Below, piece by piece: positions 10,576 to 19,800 of a stretch of DNA of 64,000 nucleotides. The translations under genes were made by a program, and so were the position numbers. Source of the stretch: Mytilisepta virgata (taxonomy: Eukaryota > Mollusca > Bivalvia > Mytilida > Mytilidae); the NCBI GenBank assembly GCA_028015205.1, contig CM051514.1:40812150-40876149 (forward strand), written 5' to 3'. Within the stretch, counting starts at the first letter, position 1. Every line of letters begins with the position of its first letter. The notes beneath the pieces were generated by a model. It had not been told where the DNA came from, searched no databases, and was given only the letters and a program-made list of their open reading frames with translations.

Positions 10576-11034
10576 CTAGCCTCTGTGTTCGGGTGTGTCT
10601 TTGTACCACATGACTCCGGTCAATTGAGATTCTTTGGCACCGGGTCCGTAGCTGAGCAAAGTTTCTATATAGGCCCGATACGGGTAAACACTCGTGGGCG
10701 GGGACACCAATTTCTCGTTGAGACTCACACTGACATCGCTAAAGAGCGAATGCATCCATAGATTCACAGGTCCCACATCCGAATCGTTGGCCAAATTGCT
10801 TCCGTCTGCTTTCACGATCTGTGCCTCTACGAATAGATACGTGTTGGCCAAGTCGATGTAGTCTTCTCCGGCCCCGCTTACGACGAATTCGTAAGGTCCT
10901 TGGTCCGTCAGAGCCGATGTCACACCTTTCTGTTCCCAATATCCGTGTTCAACACTGGTCTGGGTGGGTGGCACCCCAAACAAGTCCAATTCCGATTTAG
11001 TGCATTCGCACGAGTGTGGATGTACGAGTGACAT
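10576..11034 (-). pseudogene. Major capsid protein, N-terminal part (frameshifted)
   Basis: 152 residues with the N-terminal jelly-roll segment of the Polinton major capsid protein (YIDLANTYLFVEAQIV, NLWMHSLFSDVSVSLNEKLV, YPYRAYIETLLSYG). The frame ends shortly after WYKDTP, whereas capsid homology resumes one frame over. The break lies at about 10580-10605. Its ATG overlaps the stop of the upstream gene (TAATG at 11032-11036). Either a true lesion or a sequencing indel. Confidence 0.88.
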
Positions 11035-11447
11035 TATCCGAAAACGTCTTGCGATGTGGTCCGTTGCTTGGTCAGACGACGTCTGATACGTTTCTTGGGT
11101 GCAGGTCTTTTTATAACTCGTTCTCCGGGTGGGCCGGCATACCCGATGGCTTTCTTGAACATGTTTTTGCCTGCCGTTTTCAATCTGGACTTGGCAGCTT
11201 GTTTCAAATTCTTTCCTTCTACGGCGTCTCCGGCAATGCGTAGTCCCGTTTTCAACGCTTGGCGACCCAGTGTCTTGGCTCCTTTTTTCAGTAACGGCAT
11301 GGCCGCCTTAAACAATCCTCCAAACACGCTTCCCAATCCGTGTCCCTTTTGAAATCGACTTCCCCCATAGACGGGATAACCACTCCCCGCTTGATGAAGA
11401 TAATAGTCTTCGTAAGACTTGGCATCACAACAATGACGTGCTTTCAT
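11034..11447 (-). CDS. Basic pVI/pX-like virion protein (137 aa)
   Basis: A small, very basic protein of the type conserved in Polintons between the penton-like and major capsid genes. The N-terminus has YEDYYLHQAGSG followed by a Gly-rich GHGLGSVFGGLFKAAMPLL segment that can form an amphipathic helix. Lys-rich repeats follow, ending with the cluster KRPAPKKRIRRRLTKQR. A role in DNA condensation or membrane lysis, by analogy with adenovirus pVI/pX, is inference. The start overlaps the upstream stop by four bases (ATGA). Confidence 0.75.
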   Translation of the reverse strand: MKARHCCDAKSYEDYYLHQAGSGYPVYGGSRFQKGHGLGSVFGGLFKAAMPLLKKGAKTLGRQALKTGLRIAGDAVEGKNLKQAAKSRLKTAGKNMFKKAIGYAGPPGERVIKRPAPKKRIRRRLTKQRTTSQDVFG

Positions 11448-12157
11448 GTTAAAAACTTCTTTTTTCTGCAGTGAAGTGTTACCACCACTCGTCCACGTTC
11501 GAATGGCACGATTCCTCCCGTGTCGTCCCTTATATCTATTTCGATGTCCTGGAATCGGCGCTGTACGAGGGTACAGTATTGAATGGGATCGAACACACGC
11601 GTCATCATATCTCCGTCTCTACCTTCTACGGGTACGATTCTCAACAGTGGAACTTGCGAGTCACCCACCATTCTTGGTTCGATCAATGGACAGTACACGT
11701 ACAACGAACTTAGACTTCTCGTGATGTCGGCGACAAACTCGGCCATGTGTTCTCCGGCCGGAAAGATGGCCTGTTTGAATCCTAACATGTTCTGTAACAA
11801 GGGACTGAGAATCACTTGACTGTTGGGTTTGACTTGAACGAACACTTTATGATTCACTTCGTTTAAACCGATGTTGAATTTTTTCTTGAGTTCCGTCCTG
11901 CTCTTTTTGGATTCCACGGCTTTACACAGACGTTTCGCAGACGAGTAATACCCCTCCGGCAATTCGAAATGATGTCGCTGTAATTCCTCGCTTTCTTGAA
12001 AATGAACAGCTACCCATCCTTCCTGTTTCTATACGTTGTACCACGTATGCGGATACTGTATCTCTGCCAATCCAATCTCCCACGATCCGTCTAAATCCAT
12101 CATATGAGGTAATCTCGTCGTGTAGCGAGTCAAGGTGTTGTCCGGATAATATTCCAT
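11444..12157 (-). pseudogene. Penton-like minor capsid protein with internal TAG
   Basis: A 238-codon frame from the ATG at 12157, interrupted by TAG at codon 43 (12029-12031). The upstream part has the signature GSWEIGLAEIQYPHTWYN, which I recognise from animal Polinton minor capsid ORFs. The downstream part stays open for 194 codons in the same frame and contains VILSPLLQNMLGF and VRVVVTLHCRKK-type segments (GRVVVTLHCRKKKFLT at the C-terminus). Homology across the stop and the conserved frame indicate a nonsense mutation or a readthrough site. The context after TAG does not match the common CARYYA readthrough motif. The gene starts 4 nt after the small membrane protein ends. Confidence 0.85.
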
Positions 12158-12161
12158 CGAA

Positions 12162-12410
12162 CTATTGCTGGGTAACGTCAGATAAAACATTATGTTTGAT
12201 TGTCGGATTTGGCAAGAGGTATCCCAAACAGCTGCTCAGTAAAGCCGTCCACAGGTTACTGTTTTCTGTGCCGATCGTTAAATTGTAAATACTGACGACA
12301 ATCACTGTATACAAAATCAGAATTTGGCACAGGAATACAATCTCCGGGCGTGGTAGTTTCTTTCCGAAAGCAACCCAAGACCTTCTGCTATCCGTGTCGT
12401 TCGGTGCCAT
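12162..12410 (-). CDS. Small two-helix membrane protein (82 aa)
   Basis: Two hydrophobic segments (about residues 25-46, IVFLCQILILYTVIVVSIY, and about 55-70, LWTALLSSCLGYLLPNP) with charged ends. Similar small membrane ORFs next to the integrase are familiar from cnidarian and mollusc Polintons (from memory). Function unknown; a virion membrane or holin-like role would be speculation. It starts 13 nt after the integrase stop. Confidence 0.65.
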   Translation of the reverse strand: MAPNDTDSRRSWVAFGKKLPRPEIVFLCQILILYTVIVVSIYNLTIGTENSNLWTALLSSCLGYLLPNPTIKHNVLSDVTQQ

Positions 12411-12423
12411 CGATTCAACTGAT

Positions 12424-13476
12424 TCACTTTGAGTGAACGTCTCGCTTTTGTAGATCCGACGAAAATATCCAACTGTTGAATTTGGCGGGATAACCCAACC
12501 ATTTGACGAGATACTGTAATCTCCTGCCCTTCTTTCTCTTCGTCAAAATTTTTTCGATTTTATACACGTCGTCTTTCTTAATGACTTTCTGTAATTCTTC
12601 GGCATAAAATGTTCCCTCCAATTCTTCTCCGTGATCGTCTTTCACCACGTATACCGGGGGTCCGGTCTCGATGCATCGGACCACGCTAAACAATTCTTCC
12701 GTCCAATGAGGTAAATATCCTTTTTTAAATGTTCTTTTGGCTTTAGTGAGTCGCACTCGATCTCCAGTTTTGAATTTGCATTTTGGAATCGAGCCACTTC
12801 TTCCATACAATCGTTTGGCTACCGAGGTCTGGTTAGCCCATGTCACTTCGACCGGTGGTCTACCGATACTTCTATGGTAAGTATGATTGTACGAGATCAC
12901 CATGTCTTCCAAAGCATCCAAATACGTCAACGTTTCTCTGTGAGTAAAATATTTCCACATTTTGGTTTTTAACGTACGATTAAAACGCTCCACGATACTG
13001 GCTTTCGTTTCCTCGTTATGTGTCGTAAAGAAATGGATGTCGTGATCTCTTAAAAATTTCTGGAACACTCGGTTGGTAAATTCCGTGCCTTTATCCGTCT
13101 GTAAACGAATCGGACGTCTTCCCGACTTGAAAATGACATTAAAAGCTGCCACTAGACTCCGCCCCGTCTTGTCTTTGAGAGGTACGACCCAGGCGTATCT
13201 CGACAACACGTCGATACAGGTAAGCAAATATCTGTATCCATCGTTATAAGACGCAATCTTCGCTACGTCTACTAAATCCGCTTGCCATTGATGATCTATT
13301 CCATACACCACCACTTTTCGTCTGACGAACCGTCTTCTAGTTGGTTTATGTAGAGTATATGCATCTTGAGTATGTAACCATTCTTTGACTTCTTTTTGCG
13401 TGTACCCTTTCGGTCTGAATTTATTAAGACCTCCATAACTCCCGGGATCAGGAACATGGTAATACGTCGAGTCCAT
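12424..13476 (-). CDS. RVE-family integrase with C-terminal chromodomain (350 aa)
   Basis: Retroviral-type DDE integrase that inserts the linear element and makes the 6-bp duplication. Catalytic triad: D67 in HQWQADLVD, D128 in LQTDKGTEF, E163 in ASIVERFNRT (D-E spacing as in DD35E). A basic SH3-like region follows (about residues 230-260). A chromodomain (about 303-345, YKIEKILTKRKKGRR...YLVKWLGYP) could tether the complex to histone marks. The frame is intact and of usual Polinton length. Confidence 0.95.
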   Translation of the reverse strand: MDSTYYHVPDPGSYGGLNKFRPKGYTQKEVKEWLHTQDAYTLHKPTRRRFVRRKVVVYGIDHQWQADLVDVAKIASYNDGYRYLLTCIDVLSRYAWVVPLKDKTGRSLVAAFNVIFKSGRRPIRLQTDKGTEFTNRVFQKFLRDHDIHFFTTHNEETKASIVERFNRTLKTKMWKYFTHRETLTYLDALEDMVISYNHTYHRSIGRPPVEVTWANQTSVAKRLYGRSGSIPKCKFKTGDRVRLTKAKRTFKKGYLPHWTEELFSVVRCIETGPPVYVVKDDHGEELEGTFYAEELQKVIKKDDVYKIEKILTKRKKGRRLQYLVKWLGYPAKFNSWIFSSDLQKRDVHSK

Positions 13477-13513
13477 GTCCTAAACTAACAGCGGTTGGAT
13501 GTGACATTTCTTT

Positions 13514-14152
13514 TTAATACGGTGTCCACGCCTTGGGAGTTTTCGGTGTTTGCCATCGTTTCGGAGACGGACTTTGTTGTCGTTTTCGAGCTCTCGGTGT
13601 TCTTTTTCTTTTCGTTTGATGAATATGTCTCCATCTTTCTTCGTGACCTATCAAATCTTATGGGACGTTAGCTTCTCTTAACGCGTCGCCAAACCTTTCC
13701 CATCCTTCCGGGTTAAAATATTTCCTTTTACGCAAGACGTCGTTGACTAAATCCACCACATTGCTTCCCTTGATGGTTTCTCCTTTAAACGTTAATTCTC
13801 CCTTCTCGTTCCACGTGATCTCTGGACTGGCTTTCATTTTCTTCCATAAAAGTTCTGCTTTTCCTTTGAGTGTTTTGGGAACACTTTCTATGACCTCTTT
13901 CTCCAAGGGATCTTCGGAAGTTGTCGGGAGTTCCGGGACCACAGGTCTGGGTCTATAATCATCGTGTATATTCATATAACGATAAAGAGACTGATCATAT
14001 AATTTCAATCGCTCCTCGGTCGGTAGATCGTCACGTTCCAAGATATCGTGCATCTTTCTATCTAAGGTATCCATGGCTCGGATTCGCTGATCGACCGGAG
14101 GTTTGGGTCGCTGTGGGATCTGAGTAGACGTATTCAAATACAAGATCTTCAT
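13514..14152 (-). pseudogene. Conserved Polinton structural-block protein with premature TAA
   Basis: 164 codons are open from the ATG at 14152 to a TAA at 13658-13660. The same frame then stays open for another 47 codons (DLIGHEERWRHIH, then a basic Arg/Lys-rich tail) to a TAA at 13514. I recall this family as ending ...GW..F...L...NVP followed directly by such a tail, so the first stop looks premature. Visible motifs: WNEKGELTFKGETIKGSNVVDLVNDVLRKRK region and FNPEGWERFGDALREANVP. Start overlaps the upstream stop (ATGA). Function unknown; virion-associated by position. Confidence 0.7.
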
Positions 14153-14484
14153 TGTAACAATCCGGAGAGTAACGGTCCCACGACGGATGCAATGGGTGCC
14201 AAGAGAGAGCCCAAGAATCCTCCTTTCTGTAAAATGACTTTTTTCTTTTTGAGGCTGGCCGTCTTTTTCGCCAGTTCTCGGAGTCCGCTTTTATTTCGTT
14301 TCAATTTATCTTTCTGTGCACGAGTTAACTCGACGTGTCCTTTCAAAACGTTATCAGCACACTCGCACAAACACTCGATGAGACTTCGATCGGCTTTCCG
14401 TATGAGATGTTTTTGAACACAAGGCTTTGCGTGTCGTAAATATACTAGATCGTTGGCGTGTTTTCGGAGACGTGTCGAGACCAT
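14149..14484 (-). CDS. Small basic pX-like protein (111 aa)
   Basis: Lys/Arg-rich protein with a conserved-looking core (LIECLCECADNVLKGHVELT, QKDKLKRNKSGLRELA) and a hydrophobic Gly-rich C-terminus (QKGGFLGSLLAPIASVVGPLLSGLLQ region). Equivalent ORFs lie next to the packaging ATPase in other animal Polintons. It may be a core or membrane-active virion protein by analogy with adenovirus pX/pVI. Its end overlaps the next start by four bases. Confidence 0.7.
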   Translation of the reverse strand: MVSTRLRKHANDLVYLRHAKPCVQKHLIRKADRSLIECLCECADNVLKGHVELTRAQKDKLKRNKSGLRELAKKTASLKKKKVILQKGGFLGSLLAPIASVVGPLLSGLLQ

Positions 14485-14540
14485 GTTCTCTCTTCCATTT
14501 TCTGGTTAAGACTGACGTGACGCTGTATTCATCGACGTAT

Positions 14541-15275
14541 TTATGCATCCACGTAAGCACTCTGTACTTCTCCCGGGAAAATATGGCTTCTCAATCTCAG
14601 TCGATCTGGAGTCTGTTGTTTCATGTCGATGATTAAATACCCGTGAGGTTCGGCCGTGGCGGCAGCATAGGCATCTAATAAAAGATCCCCTTTCCGAGGA
14701 AACATTTGTCGAGCCAAACTATGAATCTGAGAAGCGTCTCGAGGATTCTTGAATAAGACCATGTAATGAGCATTGAGACTGATGGTCCTGTGGTGTTTAC
14801 CCTGATGAAAGATGTTTTGTACGACATACATGACGCTGATGTTTCGATGATGACTCCTTTTAGTAAATAAGGAAGCCACTTGGTCATCGGTTTCTGTCAT
14901 CAAATCATCGATGATAATCAAGTGTCGCCTACTCGAATCTAAACTATCGATATCGGGTAGTCCTTGTATAAATTCTACACCGTCCACGGTACCATAAAGT
15001 GTTTGGTATTCGCTATAACACCATAAAATTCGAGCAGGAAAGGGGCACATCATATGGTGGATATTAGCCACGAATCGTTTGACAAAGACCGATTTCCCAC
15101 TTCCCGTAGGACCGGCAATCAAACAGGTAAACGGGTGAATCCAAGGCATGAAATGATTCGGATCGAATCCATCTGAACAATAAAAGATATTGGGGTCTTT
15201 GGTAGGATTACAATAGTAAGGTTCTTCTTGCTCAAGGAATGGGGTTTGTTGATCGGAAGGCCACTCGGTACTCAT
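14541..15275 (-). CDS. Packaging ATPase, FtsK/HerA superfamily (244 aa)
   Basis: Genome-packaging motor ATPase. Walker A at residues 55-62 (GPTGSGKS), Walker B at about 118-124 (HLIIIDDL), and a downstream sensor region (SVMYVVQNIFH, HYMVLFKNPRD) typical of the adenovirus IVa2-like/A32-like Polinton group. Intact. It starts about 100 bp after the PC4-PC4 gene. Confidence 0.95.
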   Translation of the reverse strand: MSTEWPSDQQTPFLEQEEPYYCNPTKDPNIFYCSDGFDPNHFMPWIHPFTCLIAGPTGSGKSVFVKRFVANIHHMMCPFPARILWCYSEYQTLYGTVDGVEFIQGLPDIDSLDSSRRHLIIIDDLMTETDDQVASLFTKRSHHRNISVMYVVQNIFHQGKHHRTISLNAHYMVLFKNPRDASQIHSLARQMFPRKGDLLLDAYAAATAEPHGYLIIDMKQQTPDRLRLRSHIFPGEVQSAYVDA

Positions 15276-15373
15276 GTTGTCGGTTTGAGTGCTAGATCAA
15301 GACTGATCGTGGTGATTGTATACTGGGATATTTATCGACGACCAACACAAACGAAACAGTTTCATATTTTATT

Positions 15374-15892
15374 TTACATTTTTACAAAATCTACATCAGT
15401 CAATGTTTTGAGTTCTGGTTCTTTCTCTTCAAACAGAGGTACGATCTTCTTCAGTTCTTGCCATTCGTAGGAACTCAGTGTTATACCTCTCTTGGTCGGT
15501 TGTAAAGTCCATTCTCCGTTAGGCACGAAATGTTTTCTGACGTGAATGATAGGCGAGGGTGCTTTAATGATGACATAAACATCTTCTCCCAGATGATATC
15601 TCCAGTCCACCGGTTCTTTGTCCTTGATTCTGGTGACCAAGTCGTCCACCACTTCTGTGGTACTGCACAACATTTTCCACTGCATTAACGACAGGCTGAC
15701 TCCGGTCTTGGTGGGCACCGTTTCACTTTCCCAAAATCTGAGATCTACTCTTTTACTGCCATTCCATTCTGTTAGCTCTGCATAACGTCCTCCACCCAAT
15801 GGTACTTTCAAAGGAATATCGGAATCTGTCATGGCGTCTTGGACGATATCGCTCTCGGTCTGGTCTTTGGTTTTCTTTTCTTTACGTGGCAT
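15374..15892 (-). CDS. Tandem PC4-like protein (172 aa)
   Basis: Two PC4/SUB1-like ssDNA-binding units. Unit 1 at about 28-85 (PLGGGRYAELTEW, RVDLRFW, PTKTGVSLSLMQW) and unit 2 at about 97-160 (YHLGEDVYVIIK, IIHVRKHF, PTKRGITLSSYEW), after a charged N-terminus. Both keep the beta-strand pattern and the P-T-K-x-G-(I/V)-(T/S)-L turn. Likely an early transcription or replication factor of the element. A TATA-like stretch (15925-15940) lies about 35 bp upstream and an AATAAA-type signal overlaps the stop. Paralogous to the C-terminal part of the CARD fusion at 8192-8956, so one probably arose from the other by duplication within the element. Confidence 0.8.
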   Translation of the reverse strand: MPRKEKKTKDQTESDIVQDAMTDSDIPLKVPLGGGRYAELTEWNGSKRVDLRFWESETVPTKTGVSLSLMQWKMLCSTTEVVDDLVTRIKDKEPVDWRYHLGEDVYVIIKAPSPIIHVRKHFVPNGEWTLQPTKRGITLSSYEWQELKKIVPLFEEKEPELKTLTDVDFVKM

Positions 15893-15921
15893 GTCGGCTG
15901 ACTGATTCTTTTTCTAGCTGG

Positions 15922-15943
15922 TCTATTTATATATATATATTTG
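15922..15943 (-). promoter_or_regulatory. TATA element of the PC4-PC4 gene
   Basis: On the minus strand, tatatatataaatagacc about 35-48 bp before the ATG at 15892. Confidence 0.5.
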
Positions 15944-16018
15944 TAAAGATGGACTGGATTGGTTCTTATATCATGAAACTCGAAACAGGATTGGCTATCT
16001 TTAAGACATCTTGATTGG

Positions 16019-16249
16019 TTAACTTCTTCCGCTCCGATTGGTCGAAAATCTGTCATTTTCATTGGTCAATTCCAACCTTTTCGATAGATCAACACGATGA
16101 TACATTGTCCAAATATGCGGCGCCCAATCCGGAAACTGTTCACAATAGGTACGAGTAAACACCGACAATACGACCAGTCTTCCTTGGTTCACCACACCGT
16201 CTTCGAACATGGCAGTGACGATTCTGTCGTATGCTTGGAAGGGGTCCAT
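16019..16249 (-). CDS. Short Bcl-2 BH1-like ORF (76 aa), uncertain
   Basis: From the ATG at 16249 (an in-frame GTG at 16279 is possible). Residues 14-33 read MFEDGVVNQGRLVVLSVFTR, resembling the BH1 motif of Bcl-2 proteins (F.DGV-NWGR-(I/V)V-x-L/F), with Q where W is usual. The protein is far shorter than a full Bcl-2 fold and I see no convincing BH2 or BH3, so it is a truncated homologue or a chance match. Anti-apoptotic Bcl-2-like ORFs have been described in adintoviruses. The region just upstream is occupied by the 219-bp insert at 16310-16528, which may have displaced the 5' part or the promoter. Confidence 0.4.
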   Translation of the reverse strand: MDPFQAYDRIVTAMFEDGVVNQGRLVVLSVFTRTYCEQFPDWAPHIWTMYHRVDLSKRLELTNENDRFSTNRSGRS

Positions 16250-16297
16250 CGTACGAATGACTTCTCTGATTATCTTCACTTCCTTTTATGACACTAG

Positions 16298-16540
16298 GCA
16301 TTGACAGGCACGTCTTTCCTCTATAAATAGAAAATGAGTGTAAATTTAGAAACATAGTTTTTTTTCCCAAACACCCACTATGGTCCGCGGTCAGGGCTTT
16401 TAACGACCTGACAACCCTCAACGAGAGGGGGTCCCCTATCCGCCACCTGGGGGACGCGCTAGGCAGCTCTGTGGGTTGAGCTCCTGTGTTTTTGATCACA
16501 GGTTCCTAGTTCATAAAAAGGCTACCCTGCATTGACAGGC
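16298..16540. mobile_element. 219-bp structured insert flanked by 12-bp direct repeats
   Basis: gcattgacaggc occurs at 16298-16309 and 16529-16540, bracketing 16310-16528. Within 16390-16502 are five consecutive perfect stems: gtcagg/cctgac, ccctc/gaggg, gtcccc/ggggac, agctc/gagct, cctgtg/cacagg. A T5 run lies near 16489-16493. It could be a small retroposon or an element-encoded structured RNA. I cannot place it in a family. Confidence 0.5.
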
Positions 16541-16579
16541 TGGTAACTACATATATACAAGTATATACATAGGCTGCAT

Positions 16580-16664
16580 GAACCTTTCCTTTTTTTTGTT
16601 TTTTTTTTTTGTTACTTTTTACTTTTTTTTTTTAATTTTTTCTTTTTTTCTTTTTTTTTCAATT

Positions 16665-16697
<33 letters not shown>

Positions 16698-16699
16698 TT
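16580..16699 (-). repeat. T-rich tract after the polymerase gene
   Basis: Long T-rich run on plus (A-rich on the gene strand), 115 bp beyond the polymerase stop, preceded by aggctgcatgaac (16571-16583). Third instance of the tract-plus-motif arrangement in this element. Confidence 0.6.
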
Positions 16700-16813
16700 G
16701 TTATCGGTTAACAGACGACTCAAAAAAGAGTGGTCTGTTCATACATCAAATGAAAAGCTTTCCCACTACATAAAGTACATATGTACAATCGAATCGGTCA
16801 GCCGTTCATCCGA

Positions 16814-19800
16814 TTAAATATCTAAGGGTGTCGTAGACACCCCGTCCGCCAAAACTTTACGTTTTGGGTAAAAGTACGAAAAACCAGCTCGCTCTTGCAA
16901 GTAGGTATAGATTTGGTTGTCTACAGAGCGAAACCCTCTGTTGGTTCCGGAGCCAGAGTTCTTCGACAGGAGAACGTCCATGTATTTCTCCTTGTTGATG
17001 TCGTTTGTTCTCCTGTTGACTCCTTTACAGCTGAACTTGGTTTCGTCTCCAAAGCAGAAGTACGTCTTGCTACACAGGGCAATCATCCCGTCACCACTGA
17101 ATTCTGTCTTGAATAGTCCTGGAGTCCTCTTGTCCCAAGCAGCCAGTTGTGGTGTGTCAGTACGGGGAAACCAATTCTTCTTCTCTGCTTCAAAGCGCCG
17201 ACGCAACTCCGGTTTGATCACTTCCTCCAAACTATCGCCAGAGAGAGCCATGTAGGCACTGTCGGTGTCCATTGCACAATATTGATAATCACGGCGATCC
17301 ACAAAAACGTCCATAAAATCGTAATAAAATTCCAACATCCGAAGCTTGGCGTACTGGTAAACGAAACACCCAATGTGCATGGGCAGGTCCAGGTGTATGG
17401 TTTTCTTACTCATTTCCACTTCGAAAGTTTTGTCACTCAGCTGGTTGCACCGGCGGAAAGAAGGATCCACGAGGTAGCGACTGATCTGGTGTTCCTGGCA
17501 GTAAATCACATCCGTGTGTCTTTCCTTGTTGGTCACCGTCTTGCCGTAGCTGGAATTTCCCCTCAGTTTCTCGTTTTCGGCAATTATCTTCTTATTTGGG
17601 TCGGTATCTCCGGCTCGCCTGGCATCACTGACTTGATCTCCGAAGGCTCTGAAACACGCCGACGGTGTGTACTCCACCACTTGGTAAATCTTGGTGACTT
17701 TCAGTCCGTGGTTGACGTACCATTTCAGCAACGGGGATATCACCATGATCTTCTCTCCAAACATGCTGCCGATTAAAGACTTTCTAGGTTGGGACATGAT
17801 TCCTTTTTCTTCTGCATAACTCTTCATGTGGTCCCCAATGTCGTCTCTGGACACGTCCACGTTCTTGAAGACTGGAGGCATTTCTGCAAATTTTGACTTT
17901 AGGTCCTCAGGTACGTGCAGGTCCACTTCTAAGGCACCAAACAACTTGTCCTCCATCACGGCTCTCATGATGTCGTCTTCGGTCATGGTGGCGAAACGAT
18001 CGCAGGGTCTCTGTCTCTGAGACACGAAGGTCTTGATTCCTTGGTCTTCTTTCTTTAACCGATCCCATTCGCACTCCCACATCTGTTTCACTTGGTAGTC
18101 GTTTTCTGTAATGTACTCTATTTTTTCTCGGGTGGCCTTGTTTAATTCTTCCAAGCTCTTTCCGTTCAACGGGTTTTCTGTCTTTCCCCGAGTCAGGCGA
18201 CAACAATGTCCGTGCCACAGGCAGCCCTGGAACTCGTAAACTGTATTAGTATCCTTACAGTAGCCGTCCACGGGAAGGCGCCGACGTCCGATCAGTTTTT
18301 CCGTGTCGTTCCCCTGGTGACGTATGTGGTGTCCTGTCTCCTTGGCTTCCCATTCCATCCACTCGATTGCCATTCTTTCGTACCTTCGAGGTGTCTGTCT
18401 TTTAAAATGGTCCTCGCTCTTGCGTCGGACGAAGTGACCCGTTGGCATATCCTGCATGATGCTCCACAGGTACAAAGCATTGGCGTCCACACCGTAGATC
18501 TTCTTGCACGGTTTTGGGTCTTCGTATTCAGCAGGCCGGATGAAGGTCTGGTCTTTCTCGTGGTATCTGTGGAAGACGATGCTGGGTCCACCCACTATGT
18601 TTTCTTTGTATAACTCGTACAGATCTTTGTTCTTCTCGTCCGGAACGGTGAAATAATCGGATAGACCATCGAACATGGTTTTCAGTGTGAGTCCCGGTAC
18701 GCTGATGCCGTGTTTAAACATGTCCACCTTCAATCCCTTGTAATATACAAACATCTTCTGGATGGCTTCCAGCATGGGCTCCACGTCTTTGTTGTTGTAC
18801 CATATCAGGAACTCTTTCACGTTCTTCATTTTCTTTTCCTGCCAGACTTGGCGACACAGCTGGTACTCTTCGGGTGCAATGTTCTCGTTTTTCAGCGTAC
18901 TGAAAAATGCCTGGTGTGGTGGTAACTCCGTCACTGCCAACTTGTCTAAACCCGTCATCCACTCGTATGGAAAAAATCCTTTCTCTTCCGCACAGCCGTA
19001 GGCTTTCAAAAACTGTGAGTAACTAAAGCCGGGCGCAAGGTAGTTGGTGATGTCCAAAAATTTCAACTTCTCCGTCTTGATACACATGAAATTGTTATTG
19101 CGCTTCACTGTATACTTTATCTTGTGACTTTCCACCAGACGAGTGAAGAAATCTATCTTCATGGCGTTCACGTCGTATTTCCCGGTGTTGAACCCAATCA
19201 CGGGTAATTCTTGGAGATGTCGTTCTAGTTGCTGCTTCAACTTGTACAGGTGATGTTTCTTTTCCTGGCGTTCTCGCTCTTCGTCGTCTTGGTATTCTTC
19301 CAGGTCCCGGTCCAGTCTCTCTTGGATCTCTTCAAATACACCAGCATACCTGGGCATCAGTAGGCGAAAGGCTTTGTCACTTATTTCTGTCAAATGTATC
19401 AAACACGAATCAACTGTTTCACTGCTATCGCCTTCGGACACGAAACAAATTGGCTCTGTAAACTCCGGTACGTTGGAACACACGGAAACGCTGAGCAAAA
19501 CGTGTTGACTGGTCCATTCCAATTTATCCGACCTCGGTTTGTCTGTAGGTTGAAGCATCGCCTCTATATCGTAGGTGGCTCTGTACGGATAATATCTGTC
19601 TTCTACCGGAACTTGGATTCCTTCGTCCTCCAAACGTTCGAACACTGTCTGTGGTGTATGGTACACTCCGCCGGGGTATTTGTAGAGTACTTCGCCGGTG
19701 CAGGTTCTCTCGTGTCTATGAAGTTCATATGCTGACTTCCACAACTTGTCACATTTTGAACACAGGTAACTGTGACTGTATTTCTCCATGTTGCTGACAT

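Noticed and set aside
17147..17776. Plus-strand frame of 209 codons opposite the polymerase
   Set aside because: Antisense shadow of the polymerase gene; no domain.
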